A stretch of DNA of 64,000 nucleotides from Streptomyces armeniacus (GCF_003355155.1 NZ_CP031320.1:2889881-2953880); one strand, 5' to 3'; positions 43,087 through 53,483 are shown, numbered from the stretch's first letter. The notes: generated by a model from the letters alone, not told the origin. Made by a program: numbers and translations.

Positions 43087-44691
43087 GTGCCCCACTCCGG
43101 TCACGACTGGTGGCGTGATGCTGCCATTTACCAGGTTTATGTGCGAAGTTTCGCCGACGCGGACGGCGACGGCACGGGCGACCTGGCAGGCGTACGCGCG
43201 CGGCTCCCGTATCTAGCCGAACTCGGCGTCGACGCCCTCTGGTTCAACCCCTGGTACCTGTCCCCGATGGCCGACGGCGGATACGACGTGGCCGACTACC
43301 GCGCCGTCGACCCCGCCTTCGGCACCCTCGACGAGGCCGAGAAGCTGATCTCCGAGGCGCGCGAACTGGGCCTGCGCACCATCGTCGACATCGTCCCGAA
43401 CCACATCTCCGACCGGCACCCCTGGTTCCGCGCCGCCCTCGCCGACCCGGACGCCGAGGAGCGCGCCCTCTTCCACTTCCGGCCCGGCCGCGGCCCGGAC
43501 GGCGCCGAGCCGCCGAACGGCTGGACCTCCGAGTTCGGCGGCCCCGCCTGGACCCGTACGGTCAACCCCGACGGCACACCGGGGGACTGGTACCTGCACC
43601 TGTTCACGGCACGCCAGCCGGACCTCAACTGGGCGCGCACGGAGGTGCGCAAGGAGCACGAGGATGTGCTCCGCTTCTGGTTCGAGCGGGGCGCCGCCGG
43701 CGTACGGATCGACTCCGCCGCGCTCCTCTGCAAGGACCCCGCGCTGCCCGACCTCGCCGACGGCGAGCCGCATCCGTACGTCGACCGGGACGAGCTGCAC
43801 GACGTCTACCGCGCCTGGCGGGCGGTCGCCGACGAGTACGACGGCGTCCTCATCGGCGAACTGTGGCTGCCCGACACCGACCGCTTCGTGCGCTACCTGC
43901 GCCCCGACGAGCTGCACACCGCCTTCAACTTCGACTTCCTCGCCTGCCCCTGGGACGCCGCACGGCTGCGCGCCTCCGTCGATCTGACCCTGGCCGCGCA
44001 CGCCCCCGTCGGCGCCCCCGCCACCTGGGTGCTGTGCAACCACGACGTGACCCGCACGGTCACCCGCTACGGTCGTACGGACAGCGGGTTCGACTTCGCC
44101 GCCAAGCGCTTCGACACCCCCACCGACCTGGCGCTCGGCACCCGGCGCGCACGCGCCGCCGCGCTGCTGTCGCTCGCGCTGCCCGGGTCCGTCTACCTCT
44201 ACCAGGGCGAGGAACTGGGCCTTCCGGAAGCGGCGGTCCCGCCGGACCGCATCGAGGACCCCATGCACTTCCGCTCCGGCGGCGTCGACCCCGGCCGGGA
44301 CGGCTGCCGCGTACCGCTGCCGTGGGAGGGCGCGCGGCCGCCGTACGGGTTCGGGGAGGGCGCCGAGCCGTGGCTGCCGCAGCCCGCGGACTGGGCCCCG
44401 TACGCGGCGGCACGCCAGGGGGACGACCCGGAGTCGATGCTCTCGCTGTACCGCGCGGCGCTGCGGGTCCGCCGCGGCGAACCGGGCTTCGGCGGCGGCG
44501 ACTTCCGCTGGCTGGACGCGCCGGACGGCGTGCTGGCCTTCGCCCGCGGGGAGGGGCTGAGCTGCCTCGTCAACCTGTCCCCGCAACCCGTGGACCTGCC
44601 CGCGCCGTGCGGACTGCTGCTCGCCAGCGGCCCGCTGGACGACGCGGGCCGGCTGCCCCAGGACACGGCGGCCTGGCTGCGCTCCGCATAG
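43087..44691 (+). CDS. GH13 alpha-glucosidase
   Basis: 534 residues, cytoplasmic (no signal peptide). The (beta/alpha)8 barrel begins WWRDAAIYQVYVRSFADADGDG. Catalytic residues are Asp209 (GVRIDSA), Glu258 (IGELW) and Asp320 (CNHD); DIVPNH is the conserved region I. It hydrolyses imported alpha-glucosides (maltose, isomaltose, nigerose or trehalose type) to glucose. The GTG at 43087 follows AAGGA. It lies 75 bp after the transporter genes, in the same operon. Confidence 0.92.
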   Translation: MPHSGHDWWRDAAIYQVYVRSFADADGDGTGDLAGVRARLPYLAELGVDALWFNPWYLSPMADGGYDVADYRAVDPAFGTLDEAEKLISEARELGLRTIVDIVPNHISDRHPWFRAALADPDAEERALFHFRPGRGPDGAEPPNGWTSEFGGPAWTRTVNPDGTPGDWYLHLFTARQPDLNWARTEVRKEHEDVLRFWFERGAAGVRIDSAALLCKDPALPDLADGEPHPYVDRDELHDVYRAWRAVADEYDGVLIGELWLPDTDRFVRYLRPDELHTAFNFDFLACPWDAARLRASVDLTLAAHAPVGAPATWVLCNHDVTRTVTRYGRTDSGFDFAAKRFDTPTDLALGTRRARAAALLSLALPGSVYLYQGEELGLPEAAVPPDRIEDPMHFRSGGVDPGRDGCRVPLPWEGARPPYGFGEGAEPWLPQPADWAPYAAARQGDDPESMLSLYRAALRVRRGEPGFGGGDFRWLDAPDGVLAFARGEGLSCLVNLSPQPVDLPAPCGLLLASGPLDDAGRLPQDTAAWLRSA

Positions 44692-44755
44692 CCGGCCCGG
44701 CCGCCGTTCGTGCACCACCCCACATTCCGTGCACGATCGAACAGAGAGGGATGCC

Positions 44756-46549
44756 ATGACGGGCATGACAAGGGAAGGAAGACCGGCCGTTTGGCGGCGC
44801 AGGCCGCTGCGCGCCGCGCTCGCGGCGGTGGCGTGTGCCGCCGTCGTCGGCGGGCTGGGCGCGCTGCCGGACACCGCGGAGGCGGGCGCTCCGGAAGCGC
44901 CGGAGGCCACCGCCGGGGCCGAGCTGCCCTTCACCTCGATGGAGGCGGAGGCTGCCACCACCGACGGCACCGTGATCGGTCCGGACTACACGCAGGGCAC
45001 CGTGGCGTCGGAGGCGTCCGGCCGGCAGGCCGTGAAGCTGGCGGCCGGGCAGAGCGTGGAGTTCGAGCTGACGGGCGCCGCGAACGCGGTGAACGTCGCG
45101 TACAACGTGCCCGACGGGCAGGAGGGCACGCTCGCGGTGCGGGTCAACGGCGAGCCGGTGGACGGCGAGCTGAAGACCACCGCGAAGTACAGCTACATGG
45201 ACACCCCGTGGATCGCGGGCTCCAAGACGCACCACCTGTTCGCCGACGCCCGCGTGCAGTTCGGGCGGGACGCGGCGGCAGGGGACACCGTGACCCTGGA
45301 GGCGGGCTCCGAGACCACCGTCGACGTCGCCGACTTCGAGCAGGTGGCGGCGCCCGCCGAGATGCCGTCCGGCGCGGTCTCCGTCGTGGACCACGGCGCC
45401 GACCCCACCGGAGCGCAGGACTCCGCGCAGGCGTTCAAGGACGCGATCGCCGCCGCGCAGGGCGGCACCGTGTGGATTCCCGAGGGTGACTTCCTGCTGG
45501 GCTCCGAGCTGAGCGGCGTACAGAACGTCACCATCCAGGGCGCGGGCAACTGGCACTCGGTCGTGCACGGTTCCCGCTTCATCAACCAGACGCAGTCCGC
45601 CGGCAACGTCCACCTCAAGGACTTCGCCGTCTTCGGCGAGGTCACCGAGCGGGTGGACAACAATCCGGACAACTTCGTCAACGGCTCGCTGGGCGCGGGC
45701 TCGTCCGTGTCCGGCATGTGGCTGCAGAACCTCAAGGTCGGGCTGTGGCTGACCGGCACCAACGACAACCTCGCCGTCGAGGGGAACCGCTTCGTCGGCA
45801 TGGCCGCGGACGGGCTGAACCTGAACGGAACGGCCAAGAACGTCACCGTCAGCAATAACTTCCTGCGCAACACCGGTGACGACTCGCTCGCCATGTGGTC
45901 ACTGAACGCCGCCAACGAGAACTGCTCGTTCACGGACAACACGATCGTGCAGCCCAACCTGGCCAACGGCATCGCCATTTACGGCGGCACCGACATCACC
46001 GTCAGCAACAACCTGATCAAGGACACGAACGCGCTGGGCAGCGGCATCGCGATCTCCAACCAGAAGTTCCTCGACCCGTTCTTCCCGCTCGCCGGCACCA
46101 TCACGGTGGACGGGAACGAGCTCGTACGCACCGGCGCGATGAACCCCAACTGGGAGCACCCGATGGGCGCGCTGCGCGTCGACTCGTACAACTCGGCCAT
46201 CGAGGCGCAGGTCGAGATCACCAACACGACCGCCACGGACAGCCCGTGGAGCGTGTTCGAGTTCGTCTCCGGCGGCGGCACCGGGCTGCCCGTGGAGAAC
46301 GTGACCGTGCGGGGCGCCGTGATCGAGAACGCGGGCACGGTGGCCGTACAGGCCGAGACGCAGGGCGAGGTGACGTTCAGCGATGTCGTCCTGACGGGCG
46401 AGAGCGTCGCGGGCGTCTACAACTGCCCGTACCCGGAGGGCAGCGGCACCTTCACCGTCCAGGACGGCGGCGGCAACTCCGGCTGGGACACCGAATGGGA
46501 GGACTGCGGCACCTGGCCCGAGCCGGGCGGGGCGCCCGCCGGCTCCTGA
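44756..46549 (+). CDS. Secreted CBM35-like/beta-helix glycosidase, GH87 mycodextranase-like
   Basis: 597 residues. A signal peptide (about 1-42) is followed by a carbohydrate-binding module (about 60-205; FTSMEAEAATTDGTVIG, QSVEFELTG) and a right-handed beta-helix (210-560; ADPTGAQDSAQAF, GGTVWIPEGDF, repeated NxTVSNN turns). Asp352 and Asp375/Asp376 (ADGLN, NTGDDSLAMW) have the same 23/24-residue spacing as the three catalytic Asp I recall for GH87 alpha-1,3-glucanases. It would cut fungal or bacterial alpha-1,3-glucan outside, with products taken up by the adjacent transporter. ATG 44756 has AGAGGG 5 nt upstream. Confidence 0.7.
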   Translation: MTGMTREGRPAVWRRRPLRAALAAVACAAVVGGLGALPDTAEAGAPEAPEATAGAELPFTSMEAEAATTDGTVIGPDYTQGTVASEASGRQAVKLAAGQSVEFELTGAANAVNVAYNVPDGQEGTLAVRVNGEPVDGELKTTAKYSYMDTPWIAGSKTHHLFADARVQFGRDAAAGDTVTLEAGSETTVDVADFEQVAAPAEMPSGAVSVVDHGADPTGAQDSAQAFKDAIAAAQGGTVWIPEGDFLLGSELSGVQNVTIQGAGNWHSVVHGSRFINQTQSAGNVHLKDFAVFGEVTERVDNNPDNFVNGSLGAGSSVSGMWLQNLKVGLWLTGTNDNLAVEGNRFVGMAADGLNLNGTAKNVTVSNNFLRNTGDDSLAMWSLNAANENCSFTDNTIVQPNLANGIAIYGGTDITVSNNLIKDTNALGSGIAISNQKFLDPFFPLAGTITVDGNELVRTGAMNPNWEHPMGALRVDSYNSAIEAQVEITNTTATDSPWSVFEFVSGGGTGLPVENVTVRGAVIENAGTVAVQAETQGEVTFSDVVLTGESVAGVYNCPYPEGSGTFTVQDGGGNSGWDTEWEDCGTWPEPGGAPAGS

Positions 46550-46630
46550 GCGGCGGTTCCGCGCGGCCCCGGTGAGGCGAGGGGCACGGGGGAGCGGAGG
46601 ACGGGGGCGGCCGTCGATTACGATCGGCAG

Positions 46631-46669
46631 CCGTTCCCGTACGCCGTTCCCGTACGCCGTCCCCGTACG
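46631..46669 (+). repeat. Three 13-nt tandem repeats upstream of the CobW-type gene
   Basis: CCGTTCCCGTACG occurs at 46631-46643 and 46644-46656, and CCGTCCCCGTACG at 46657-46669. They lie 33 nt before the GTPase start, where a promoter or operator is expected. Confidence 0.8.
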
Positions 46670-46702
46670 TCCGCCGCCGCAGGAGAAGGAGCCCCCGCAC
46701 CC

Positions 46703-47914
46703 GTGACCACGCGAGCGATCCCGGTCGTCGTCCTCGCCGGCTTCCTCGGCTCCGGCAAGACCACCCTGCTCAACCACCTGCTGCGGAGCAGCGGCGGCAC
46801 CCGGATCGGCGCCGTCGTCAACGACTTCGGCAGCATCGAGATCGACGCCATGACGGTCGCAGGCCAGGCCGACGCGATGGTCTCGCTCGGCGACGGCTGC
46901 CTGTGCTGCGCGGTGGACACCAGCGACCTGGACGAGGTGCTGGAGACGCTGGCCCGGCCCAGCGCCCGTATGGACGTGATCGTCGTGGAGGCCAGCGGAC
47001 TGGCCGAGCCGGAGACGCTGATCCGGATGATCCTCGGCAGCGGGAATCCGCACATCGTGTACGGCGGGCTCGTCGAGGTCGTCGACGCCGCCGAGTTCAC
47101 GCGTACCCGCGCCAGGCATCCGGAGCTGGACCGGCACGCCGGCATCGCCGACCTCGTCGTCCTGAACAAGGCGGACCGGGTGGCCGAGGGCGACGCGGCC
47201 GGGCTGCTGGCGACGCTGTCCCGGCTGGCGCCGGGCACCCCGGTGGTCACGGCCGCGTACGGACGCGTCGACCCGGAGCTGCTGTTCGACCGGCCGCGGC
47301 GCGAACGGCCCGCCGTGGAGCAGCTGTCGTTCGACCAGCTGGTCCGGGACGAGCACGAGGCGCGCGAGGCGGAACGGGCGTGCGCGGACGGCGACGGGCA
47401 TGGCGGGCACCTGCACGCGGCGTACGAGAGCGTCGAGTTCACCTCGGACGAGCCGATGGATCCGCGCCGGCTGACGGCCTTCCTGGACGCCCGCCCGGAC
47501 GGGCTCTACCGCATCAAGGGCTTCGTCGACTTCGGCCCGGGCGACCCGGAACGGAAGTACGCCGTCCACGCCGTCGGCGGCTTCCTCCGCTTCCAGCCGC
47601 TGCCCTGGGGCCGTACGGAGCCGCGGCGCACGCAGCTCGTGCTGATCGGCGCCGGGGTCGACGCGGACTCGCTGCGGGACGCGCTGGCGGCGGCCCGCAG
47701 CGACCCTCGGCGGGAGCCGGGGCCGGAGCGCCGGGACCCGGATCCGTACGGGATGTGGGGCGTGCTGCGGTACGTGGACGACCCGGCGGAGCGGGACGAG
47801 GACCCCCAGATTGATGAAGTGGAGGGACCCGAGGAGGCCGAGGCGCCCGATCCGTACGAGACGGCGGGGCCGTACGGCACCGAGGAGCCGTACGACCCGC
47901 TGCTCACGCGCTAG
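46703..47914 (+). CDS. G3E-family GTPase, CobW/ZigA-like metallochaperone
   Basis: 403 residues. P-loop GFLGSGKTT at 13-21; metal site Cys66-Leu-Cys68-Cys69 (DGCLCC); NKAD guanine motif (VVLNKADRV). A His-rich loop (GDGHGGHLHAAYES) follows the GTPase domain and the CobW_C domain covers 250-340. Such proteins deliver zinc or cobalt and are often induced by zinc limitation. No convincing Zur box is seen. The acidic tail with PYETAGPYGTEEPYDP is an extra. It is convergent with parC, 31 bp apart. Confidence 0.88.
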   Translation: MTTRAIPVVVLAGFLGSGKTTLLNHLLRSSGGTRIGAVVNDFGSIEIDAMTVAGQADAMVSLGDGCLCCAVDTSDLDEVLETLARPSARMDVIVVEASGLAEPETLIRMILGSGNPHIVYGGLVEVVDAAEFTRTRARHPELDRHAGIADLVVLNKADRVAEGDAAGLLATLSRLAPGTPVVTAAYGRVDPELLFDRPRRERPAVEQLSFDQLVRDEHEAREAERACADGDGHGGHLHAAYESVEFTSDEPMDPRRLTAFLDARPDGLYRIKGFVDFGPGDPERKYAVHAVGGFLRFQPLPWGRTEPRRTQLVLIGAGVDADSLRDALAAARSDPRREPGPERRDPDPYGMWGVLRYVDDPAERDEDPQIDEVEGPEEAEAPDPYETAGPYGTEEPYDPLLTR

Positions 47915-47945
47915 AACGCCGGAACCGCCGCAACGCCATGACCCG

Positions 47946-50396
47946 CTAGAACGGACCCGCCATCGCCGCCACCGGCTTCGCCAGCGGCACCCCCGAGCCG
48001 TCCCGGCGCGGGTCCGGCTCCGGCAGCTCGGCCGCCGTCCCGGTCCGCGTCGCGGCGCGGGCGGGCGCCGCGCCGGCCCAGCCGAACGTCAGGCAGTCCT
48101 CGCCCTTCAGGAAGCGCTGGCAGCGGACGCCGCCCGTCGCCCGCCCCTTGCGCGGATACTGGTCGAACGGGGTCAGCTTGGCCGTGAGCACCGAGTCGTC
48201 CAGCGTGCCGTGCGAGCCCGCGACAGTGAACACCACCGCGTCCGCCGCCGGATCGACCGCCGTGAACGAGATGACCTTCGCCTCCGGGCCGCCCAGCTTG
48301 ATCCCGGCGACACCGCCCGCCGCGCGCCCCTGCGGGCGCACCTGCCCCGCCTGATAGCGCAGCAGCTGCGCCTCGTTCGTGATGAAGACCAGGTCCTCCT
48401 CGCCTGTGCGCAGCTCCACCGCGCCGACGATGCGGTCGCCCTCCCTCAGGCTGATCACTTCCAACTCGTCCTTGTGCGCCGGATAGTCGGGCACGACCCG
48501 TTTCACCACGCCCTGCTCGGTGCCGAGGGCGAGGCCGGGGGAGGACTCGTCGAGTGTCGTCAGGCAGATCAGCCGTTCGTCGGACTCCAGCGTCAGCAGC
48601 TCCGCGACCGGTGCCCCGCCCGCCAGGTTCGGCGACGCCGAACTCTCCGGCAGCTGCGGCAGATCGACCACGGTGAGGCGCAGGAGTCTGCCCGCCGAGG
48701 TGACGGCGCCGACCTCGCCGCGGGTGGTGGCCGGGACGGCGGAGACGACCACGTCGTGCTTCACGCGCTTCGCCGCCTGGTCGAACGGCGCGTCGCCGTT
48801 CGCCGTACGGGCGAGCAGCCCGGTGGAGGAGAGCAGCACCCGGCACGGGTCGTCCGCGACCTCCAGCGGCACGGTGGCCAGCGGCGCGCCCGCGGACTCC
48901 AGCAGCTCGGTGCGGCGCTCGGTGCCGTACTTCTTCGCGACGGCGGCGAGCTCCGAGGAGACCAGCTTCCGCAGCTCCGCGTCCGACTCGAGGATGCGGG
49001 TCAGCTCCTCGATCTCGCCGCGCAGCCGGTCCCGTTCGCTCTCCAGCTCCAGCCGGTCGAACTTCGTGAGCCGGCGCAGCGGGGTGTCCAGGATGTACTG
49101 CGTCTGGACGTCGGACAGCCCGAAGCGGGCGATCAGCGACTCCTTGGCCTGCGCCGCGTTCTCGCTGGACCGGATCAGCCGGATGACCTCGTCGATGTCC
49201 AGCAGCGCGACGAGCAGGCCCTCGACCAGGTGCAGCCGGTCGCGCCGCTTGGTGCGCCGGAACTCGCTGCGCCGCCGCACCACGTTGAAGCGGTGGTCGA
49301 CGTAGACCTCGAGGAGCTCCTTGAGGCCGAGCGTCAGCGGCTGGCCGTCGACCAGCGCGACGTTGTTGATGCCGAAGGACTCCTCCATCGGCGTCAGCTT
49401 GTACAGCTGCTCCAGCACGGCCTCCGGGTTGAAGCCGTTCTTGATCTCGATGACGAGCCGCAGCCCGTGCTCGCGGTCGGTGAGGTCCTTGACGTCCGCG
49501 ATGCCCTGCAGCTTCTTGGCGTTGACCAGGTCCTTGATCTTGGAGATGACCTTCTCCGGGCCGACCGCGAACGGCAGCTCGGTGACGACCAGGCCCTTGC
49601 GCCGGGCGGTGACCTGCTCGACCGCGGCCGTCGCGCGGATCTTGAACGTGCCGCGCCCCGTGGCGTACGCGTCCTTGATGCCGTCGAGGCCGATGATCTT
49701 GCCACCGGTCGGCAGGTCCGGGCCCGGCACCATGCGCATCAGCGTCTCGAGGTCGGCGCCCGGGTGCTTGATCAGATGCCGTGCGGCGGCGATCACTTCG
49801 CCCAGGTTGTGCGGGGGCATGTTGGTGGCCATGCCGACCGCGATCCCCGCCGAGCCGTTCACCAGCAGGTTCGGATACGCGGCGGGCAGGGCCGCCGGCT
49901 CCTGCTCGCTGCCGTCGTAGTTCGGCGAGAAGTCGACGGTGTCCTCGTCGATGGACTCGACCATCAGCCCGGCCGCGGGCGCCGACCTGCACTCCGTGTA
50001 ACGCATAGCGGCGGGCGGGTCGTCGTTGCCCAGGGAGCCGAAGTTCCCGTGCCCGTCGACCAGCGGGACCCGCATGGAGAAGCCCTGCGCCATGCGCACC
50101 AGCGCGTCGTAGATCGGGCTGTCGCCGTGCGGGTGGAGCTTTCCCATCACCTCGCCCACGACACGGGCGCACTTCACGTACGACCGGTCGGGGCGCAGGC
50201 CCATCGCGTGCATCTGGTAAAGGATGCGGCGGTGCACCGGCTTCAGGCCGTCGCGCGCGTCGGGGAGTGCCCGCGAGTAGATGACCGAGTAGGCGTACTC
50301 CAGGTAGGAGCCCTGCATCTCGTCGACGACGTCGATGTCGAGGATGCGCTCCTCGAAGTCGTCCGGCGGCGGGGTCTTCGTACTGCGGCGGGCCAT
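47946..50396 (-). CDS. parC: DNA topoisomerase IV subunit A (ParC)
   Basis: 816 residues. It cleaves and rejoins DNA to separate daughter chromosomes, with ParE. The catalytic Tyr133 is in AAMRYTECR. The quinolone region GDSPIYD (91-97) has Ser93 and Asp97, as in sensitive enzymes. The tower and coiled-coil follow, then the C-terminal beta-pinwheel (about 500-790), with no GyrA-box evident. ATG 50396 is used because AAGGAG is 11 nt upstream and [18 protein letters not shown] is conserved; GTG 50408 lies too close to it. Confidence 0.93.
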   Translation of the reverse strand: MARRSTKTPPPDDFEERILDIDVVDEMQGSYLEYAYSVIYSRALPDARDGLKPVHRRILYQMHAMGLRPDRSYVKCARVVGEVMGKLHPHGDSPIYDALVRMAQGFSMRVPLVDGHGNFGSLGNDDPPAAMRYTECRSAPAAGLMVESIDEDTVDFSPNYDGSEQEPAALPAAYPNLLVNGSAGIAVGMATNMPPHNLGEVIAAARHLIKHPGADLETLMRMVPGPDLPTGGKIIGLDGIKDAYATGRGTFKIRATAAVEQVTARRKGLVVTELPFAVGPEKVISKIKDLVNAKKLQGIADVKDLTDREHGLRLVIEIKNGFNPEAVLEQLYKLTPMEESFGINNVALVDGQPLTLGLKELLEVYVDHRFNVVRRRSEFRRTKRRDRLHLVEGLLVALLDIDEVIRLIRSSENAAQAKESLIARFGLSDVQTQYILDTPLRRLTKFDRLELESERDRLRGEIEELTRILESDAELRKLVSSELAAVAKKYGTERRTELLESAGAPLATVPLEVADDPCRVLLSSTGLLARTANGDAPFDQAAKRVKHDVVVSAVPATTRGEVGAVTSAGRLLRLTVVDLPQLPESSASPNLAGGAPVAELLTLESDERLICLTTLDESSPGLALGTEQGVVKRVVPDYPAHKDELEVISLREGDRIVGAVELRTGEEDLVFITNEAQLLRYQAGQVRPQGRAAGGVAGIKLGGPEAKVISFTAVDPAADAVVFTVAGSHGTLDDSVLTAKLTPFDQYPRKGRATGGVRCQRFLKGEDCLTFGWAGAAPARAATRTGTAAELPEPDPRRDGSGVPLAKPVAAMAGPF

Positions 50397-50655
50397 CGCG
50401 GCAGGCACTCCTTCGTGCGTACGGAAGTGAACAGACGTTGGTGACGCAGCCCATTGTGGACCGCGCCTCCGACAGCCGGGTTCTCGGCCCGGCCTCGGCT
50501 CGTACCGTACGGGAACTTCGCGCGCTGTCGGAGCGCTTGCATACAGTGACGCCTAGAAGTCCGGACCGCCGGCCGGGACCAGAAGTCCCGGTCCGGGGTT
50601 CGGGCGCGCACCCAGAACCGCCGAAGCACTCCCGCGACGAAGGGACTCCACCCCC

Positions 50656-52071
50656 ATGGGCCACACGGCCACGCCACCGCCGGCCACCGGCGGGCTGACA
50701 GCGACCGAGCACCGGCTGGCCAACGGCCTGCGTGTGGTGCTCTCCGAGGACCACCTGACGCCGGTTGCCGCGGTGTGCCTCTGGTACGACGTCGGCTCGC
50801 GCCACGAGGTGAAGGGGCGTACGGGCCTGGCCCACCTCTTCGAGCACCTGATGTTCCAGGGCTCGGCCCAGGTGCCGGGGAACGGGCACTTCGAGCTGGT
50901 GCAGGGCGCGGGCGGCTCTCTCAACGGCACCACCAGCTTCGAGCGCACCAACTACTTCGAGACGATGCCCGCCCACGAGCTGGAGCTCGCGCTCTGGCTG
51001 GAGGCGGACCGCATGGGCTCGCTGCTGACCGCCCTGGACGACGAGTCGATGGAGAACCAGCGCGACGTCGTCAAGAACGAGCGCCGCCAGCGGTACGACA
51101 ACGTGCCCTACGGCACCGCGTTCGAGAAGCTGACCGCCATGGTCTACCCCGAGGGCCACCCGTACCACCACACGCCCATCGGCTCGATGGCCGACCTGGA
51201 CGCCGCGTCCCTGGCGGACGCGCAGGCGTTCTTCCGTACGTACTACGCGCCCAACAACGCGGTCCTGTCCGTCGTCGGCGACATCGACCCGGAGCGCACG
51301 CTGGCCTGGATCGAGAAGTACTTCGGGTCCATCCCAGGCCACGAGGGCAAGCACCCGCCGCGCGACGGCACCCTGCCGGAGGTCATCGGCGAGGAGAAAC
51401 GCGAGGTGCTGGAGGAGGACGTGCCGGCGCGCGCCGTGATGGCCGCGTACCGGCTGCCGCACGACGGCACTCGCGAGTGCGAGGCCGCCGACCTGGCGCT
51501 CACGGCGCTCGGCGGCGGCGAGTCGTCCCGGCTGCACAACAGGCTCGTACGGCGCGACCGCAGCGCCGTCGCCGCCGGGTTCGGGCTGCTGCGGCTGGCC
51601 GGGGCGCCGTCGCTGGGCTGGCTGGACGTCAAGGCGTCCGCCGAGGTGGACATCGCCGACATCGAGGCCGCGGTCGACGACGAGCTGGCCCGGTTCGCCG
51701 AGGAGGGCCCGAGCGCGGAGGAGCTGGAGCGCGCGCAGGCCCAGCTGGAGCGGGAGTGGCTGGACCGGCTGGCCACGGTCGGCGGCCGCGCCGACGAACT
51801 CTGCCGGTACGCCGTGCTGTTCGGTGACGCCCAGCTCGCCCTGAGCGCGGTGAAGCGGGTGCTGGAGATCACCCCGGAGGAGGTGCGGGACATCGCGCGG
51901 GCCCGGCTCCGCCCGGACAACCGGGCGGTGCTCGTGTACGAGCCGACCGCAGCCGAGGACACCGACACCGACGCCGACGAGACCGGTGCCGACCAGACCG
52001 ACTACGAAGCCGCTGAGGGCGCAGCGCCCGCCGAGCAGCAGCAGACCGCAGCCGAGGAGACCGGCCAGTGA
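50656..52071 (+). CDS. M16-family zinc peptidase, catalytic subunit
   Basis: 471 residues. The inverted zinc motif H-L-F-E-H is at 60-64 (GLAHLFEHLMFQG), and the third ligand Glu lies at about 141 (ENQRDVVKNERR). Two M16 halves are visible, followed by an acidic Thr/Asp/Glu-rich tail of about 40 residues. By analogy with mitochondrial processing peptidase and bacterial YmxG/PqqL it clips peptides, perhaps small signals. GTGA overlap with the next gene indicates a heterodimer. The leader carries a small hairpin (50573-50591). Confidence 0.88.
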   Translation: MGHTATPPPATGGLTATEHRLANGLRVVLSEDHLTPVAAVCLWYDVGSRHEVKGRTGLAHLFEHLMFQGSAQVPGNGHFELVQGAGGSLNGTTSFERTNYFETMPAHELELALWLEADRMGSLLTALDDESMENQRDVVKNERRQRYDNVPYGTAFEKLTAMVYPEGHPYHHTPIGSMADLDAASLADAQAFFRTYYAPNNAVLSVVGDIDPERTLAWIEKYFGSIPGHEGKHPPRDGTLPEVIGEEKREVLEEDVPARAVMAAYRLPHDGTRECEAADLALTALGGGESSRLHNRLVRRDRSAVAAGFGLLRLAGAPSLGWLDVKASAEVDIADIEAAVDDELARFAEEGPSAEELERAQAQLEREWLDRLATVGGRADELCRYAVLFGDAQLALSAVKRVLEITPEEVRDIARARLRPDNRAVLVYEPTAAEDTDTDADETGADQTDYEAAEGAAPAEQQQTAAEETGQ

Positions 52072-53483
52072 GCGACACCGCTTCTCCCGCGGGGACGACG
52101 CCCGCGGAGACCACGATGGACTTCCACCCCCGCCCGTCCGGGGGCGAGCCCACCCCCTGGGCGTTCCCGGCCCCCGAGCGCGGCACCCTGCCCAACGGCC
52201 TGACCGTGCTGCGCTGCCACCGACCCGGCCAGCAGGTCATCGCGGTCGACGTCAACCTGGTCGCGCCGCTCGACGCCGAGCCCGAGGGCCTGGACGGCGT
52301 CGCCACGATCATGGCCCGCGCGCTGTCGGAGGGCACCGACAAGCACGACGCCGAGGAGTTCGCCGCCGAACTGGAGCGCTGCGGCGCCACCTTGGACACG
52401 CACGCCGACCACCCCGGCGTACGGGTCTCGCTCGAGGTGCCCGCGTCCCGGCTGCCGCGTGCGCTGGGGCTGCTCGCCGACGCGCTGCGCGCTCCCGCCT
52501 TCCCGGAGGGCGAGGTGGAGCGGCTGGTGCAGAACCGGCTCGACGAGATCCCGCACGAGCTGGCGAACCCGGCCCGCCGCGCCGCCAAGGAGCTGTCCAG
52601 GGAGCTGTTCCCGGCGGACTCCCGGATCTCCCGGCCGCGCCTGGGCACCGCGGAGACCGTGGAGCGGATCGACGCGGCGGCCGTCCGCGCGTTCTATGCC
52701 GCACACGTGCGGCCCGCGACGGCCACCGCCGTCGTCGTCGGCGATCTGACCGGCGTCGAGCTGGACCAGGCGCTGGCCGACACGCTCGGCGCGTGGACCG
52801 GTTCGGCGGCCGAGCCGCGGCAGGCGCCGCCCATCACGGCCGACGACCGGGGCCGCGTGGTGATCGTCGACCGGCCCGGCTCCGTGCAGACGCAGCTGCT
52901 GATCGGCCGTATCGGCGCCGACCGGCACGACAGCGTGTGGCCCGCGCAGGTCGTCGGCACGTACTGCCTGGGCGGCACCCTCACCTCCCGGCTGGACCGC
53001 GTGCTCCGCGAGGAGAAGGGCTACACGTACGGCGTCCGCGCCTTCGCACAGGTGCTGCGCTCCGCGCCGGACGGCTCCGGCGCGGCGATGCTCGCCATCA
53101 GCGGCTCCGTCGCCACGGACGTCACGGGCCCGGCGCTGGGCGACTTGTGGCAGGTGCTGCGTACGCTCGCCGCGGACGGGCTGACCGACGAGGAGCGCGA
53201 CGCCGCCGTGCAGAACCTGGTGGGCGTCGCGCCGCTCAAGTACGAGACGGCGGCGGCCGTCGCGGACACCCTGGCCGACCAGGTGGAGCAGCACCTGCCG
53301 GACGACTTCCAGGCGCAGACGTATCTGCGGCTCGCCCAGACCGGCACCGTCGAGGCGACGGCGGCGGCCGTCAGCGCCTTCCCGGAGGACCGGCTGGTCA
53401 CGATCCTGGTCGGGGACGCGGAGCAGATCGCCGGCCCCGTACGGGAGTTGGGCATCGGCGAGGTGACGGTCGTCACGGGTTAG
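52068..53483 (+). CDS. M16-family protein, non-catalytic partner subunit
   Basis: 471 residues. The position of the HxxEH motif is replaced by VATIMARALSEGT, so no zinc can be bound, but the substrate-binding region EEKGYTYGVRAF in the C-terminal half is kept. Together with the preceding gene it forms a catalytic/inactive pair like the beta and alpha subunits of mitochondrial processing peptidase. The GTG at 52068 overlaps the previous stop codon (GTGA). Terminator hairpin follows at 53517. Confidence 0.85.
   Translation: MSDTASPAGTTPAETTMDFHPRPSGGEPTPWAFPAPERGTLPNGLTVLRCHRPGQQVIAVDVNLVAPLDAEPEGLDGVATIMARALSEGTDKHDAEEFAAELERCGATLDTHADHPGVRVSLEVPASRLPRALGLLADALRAPAFPEGEVERLVQNRLDEIPHELANPARRAAKELSRELFPADSRISRPRLGTAETVERIDAAAVRAFYAAHVRPATATAVVVGDLTGVELDQALADTLGAWTGSAAEPRQAPPITADDRGRVVIVDRPGSVQTQLLIGRIGADRHDSVWPAQVVGTYCLGGTLTSRLDRVLREEKGYTYGVRAFAQVLRSAPDGSGAAMLAISGSVATDVTGPALGDLWQVLRTLAADGLTDEERDAAVQNLVGVAPLKYETAAAVADTLADQVEQHLPDDFQAQTYLRLAQTGTVEATAAAVSAFPEDRLVTILVGDAEQIAGPVRELGIGEVTVVTG

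Noticed and set aside
50573..50591. Hairpin in the M16 leader as a riboswitch
   Set aside because: A simple 7-bp stem (CCGGGAC-CAGAA-GTCCCGG) with no conserved riboswitch blocks.
47911..51537. 1208-codon minus-strand open frame overlapping parC and the M16 gene
   Set aside because: Frame-shifted shadow of parC plus the antisense of the M16 gene; no conserved motif.
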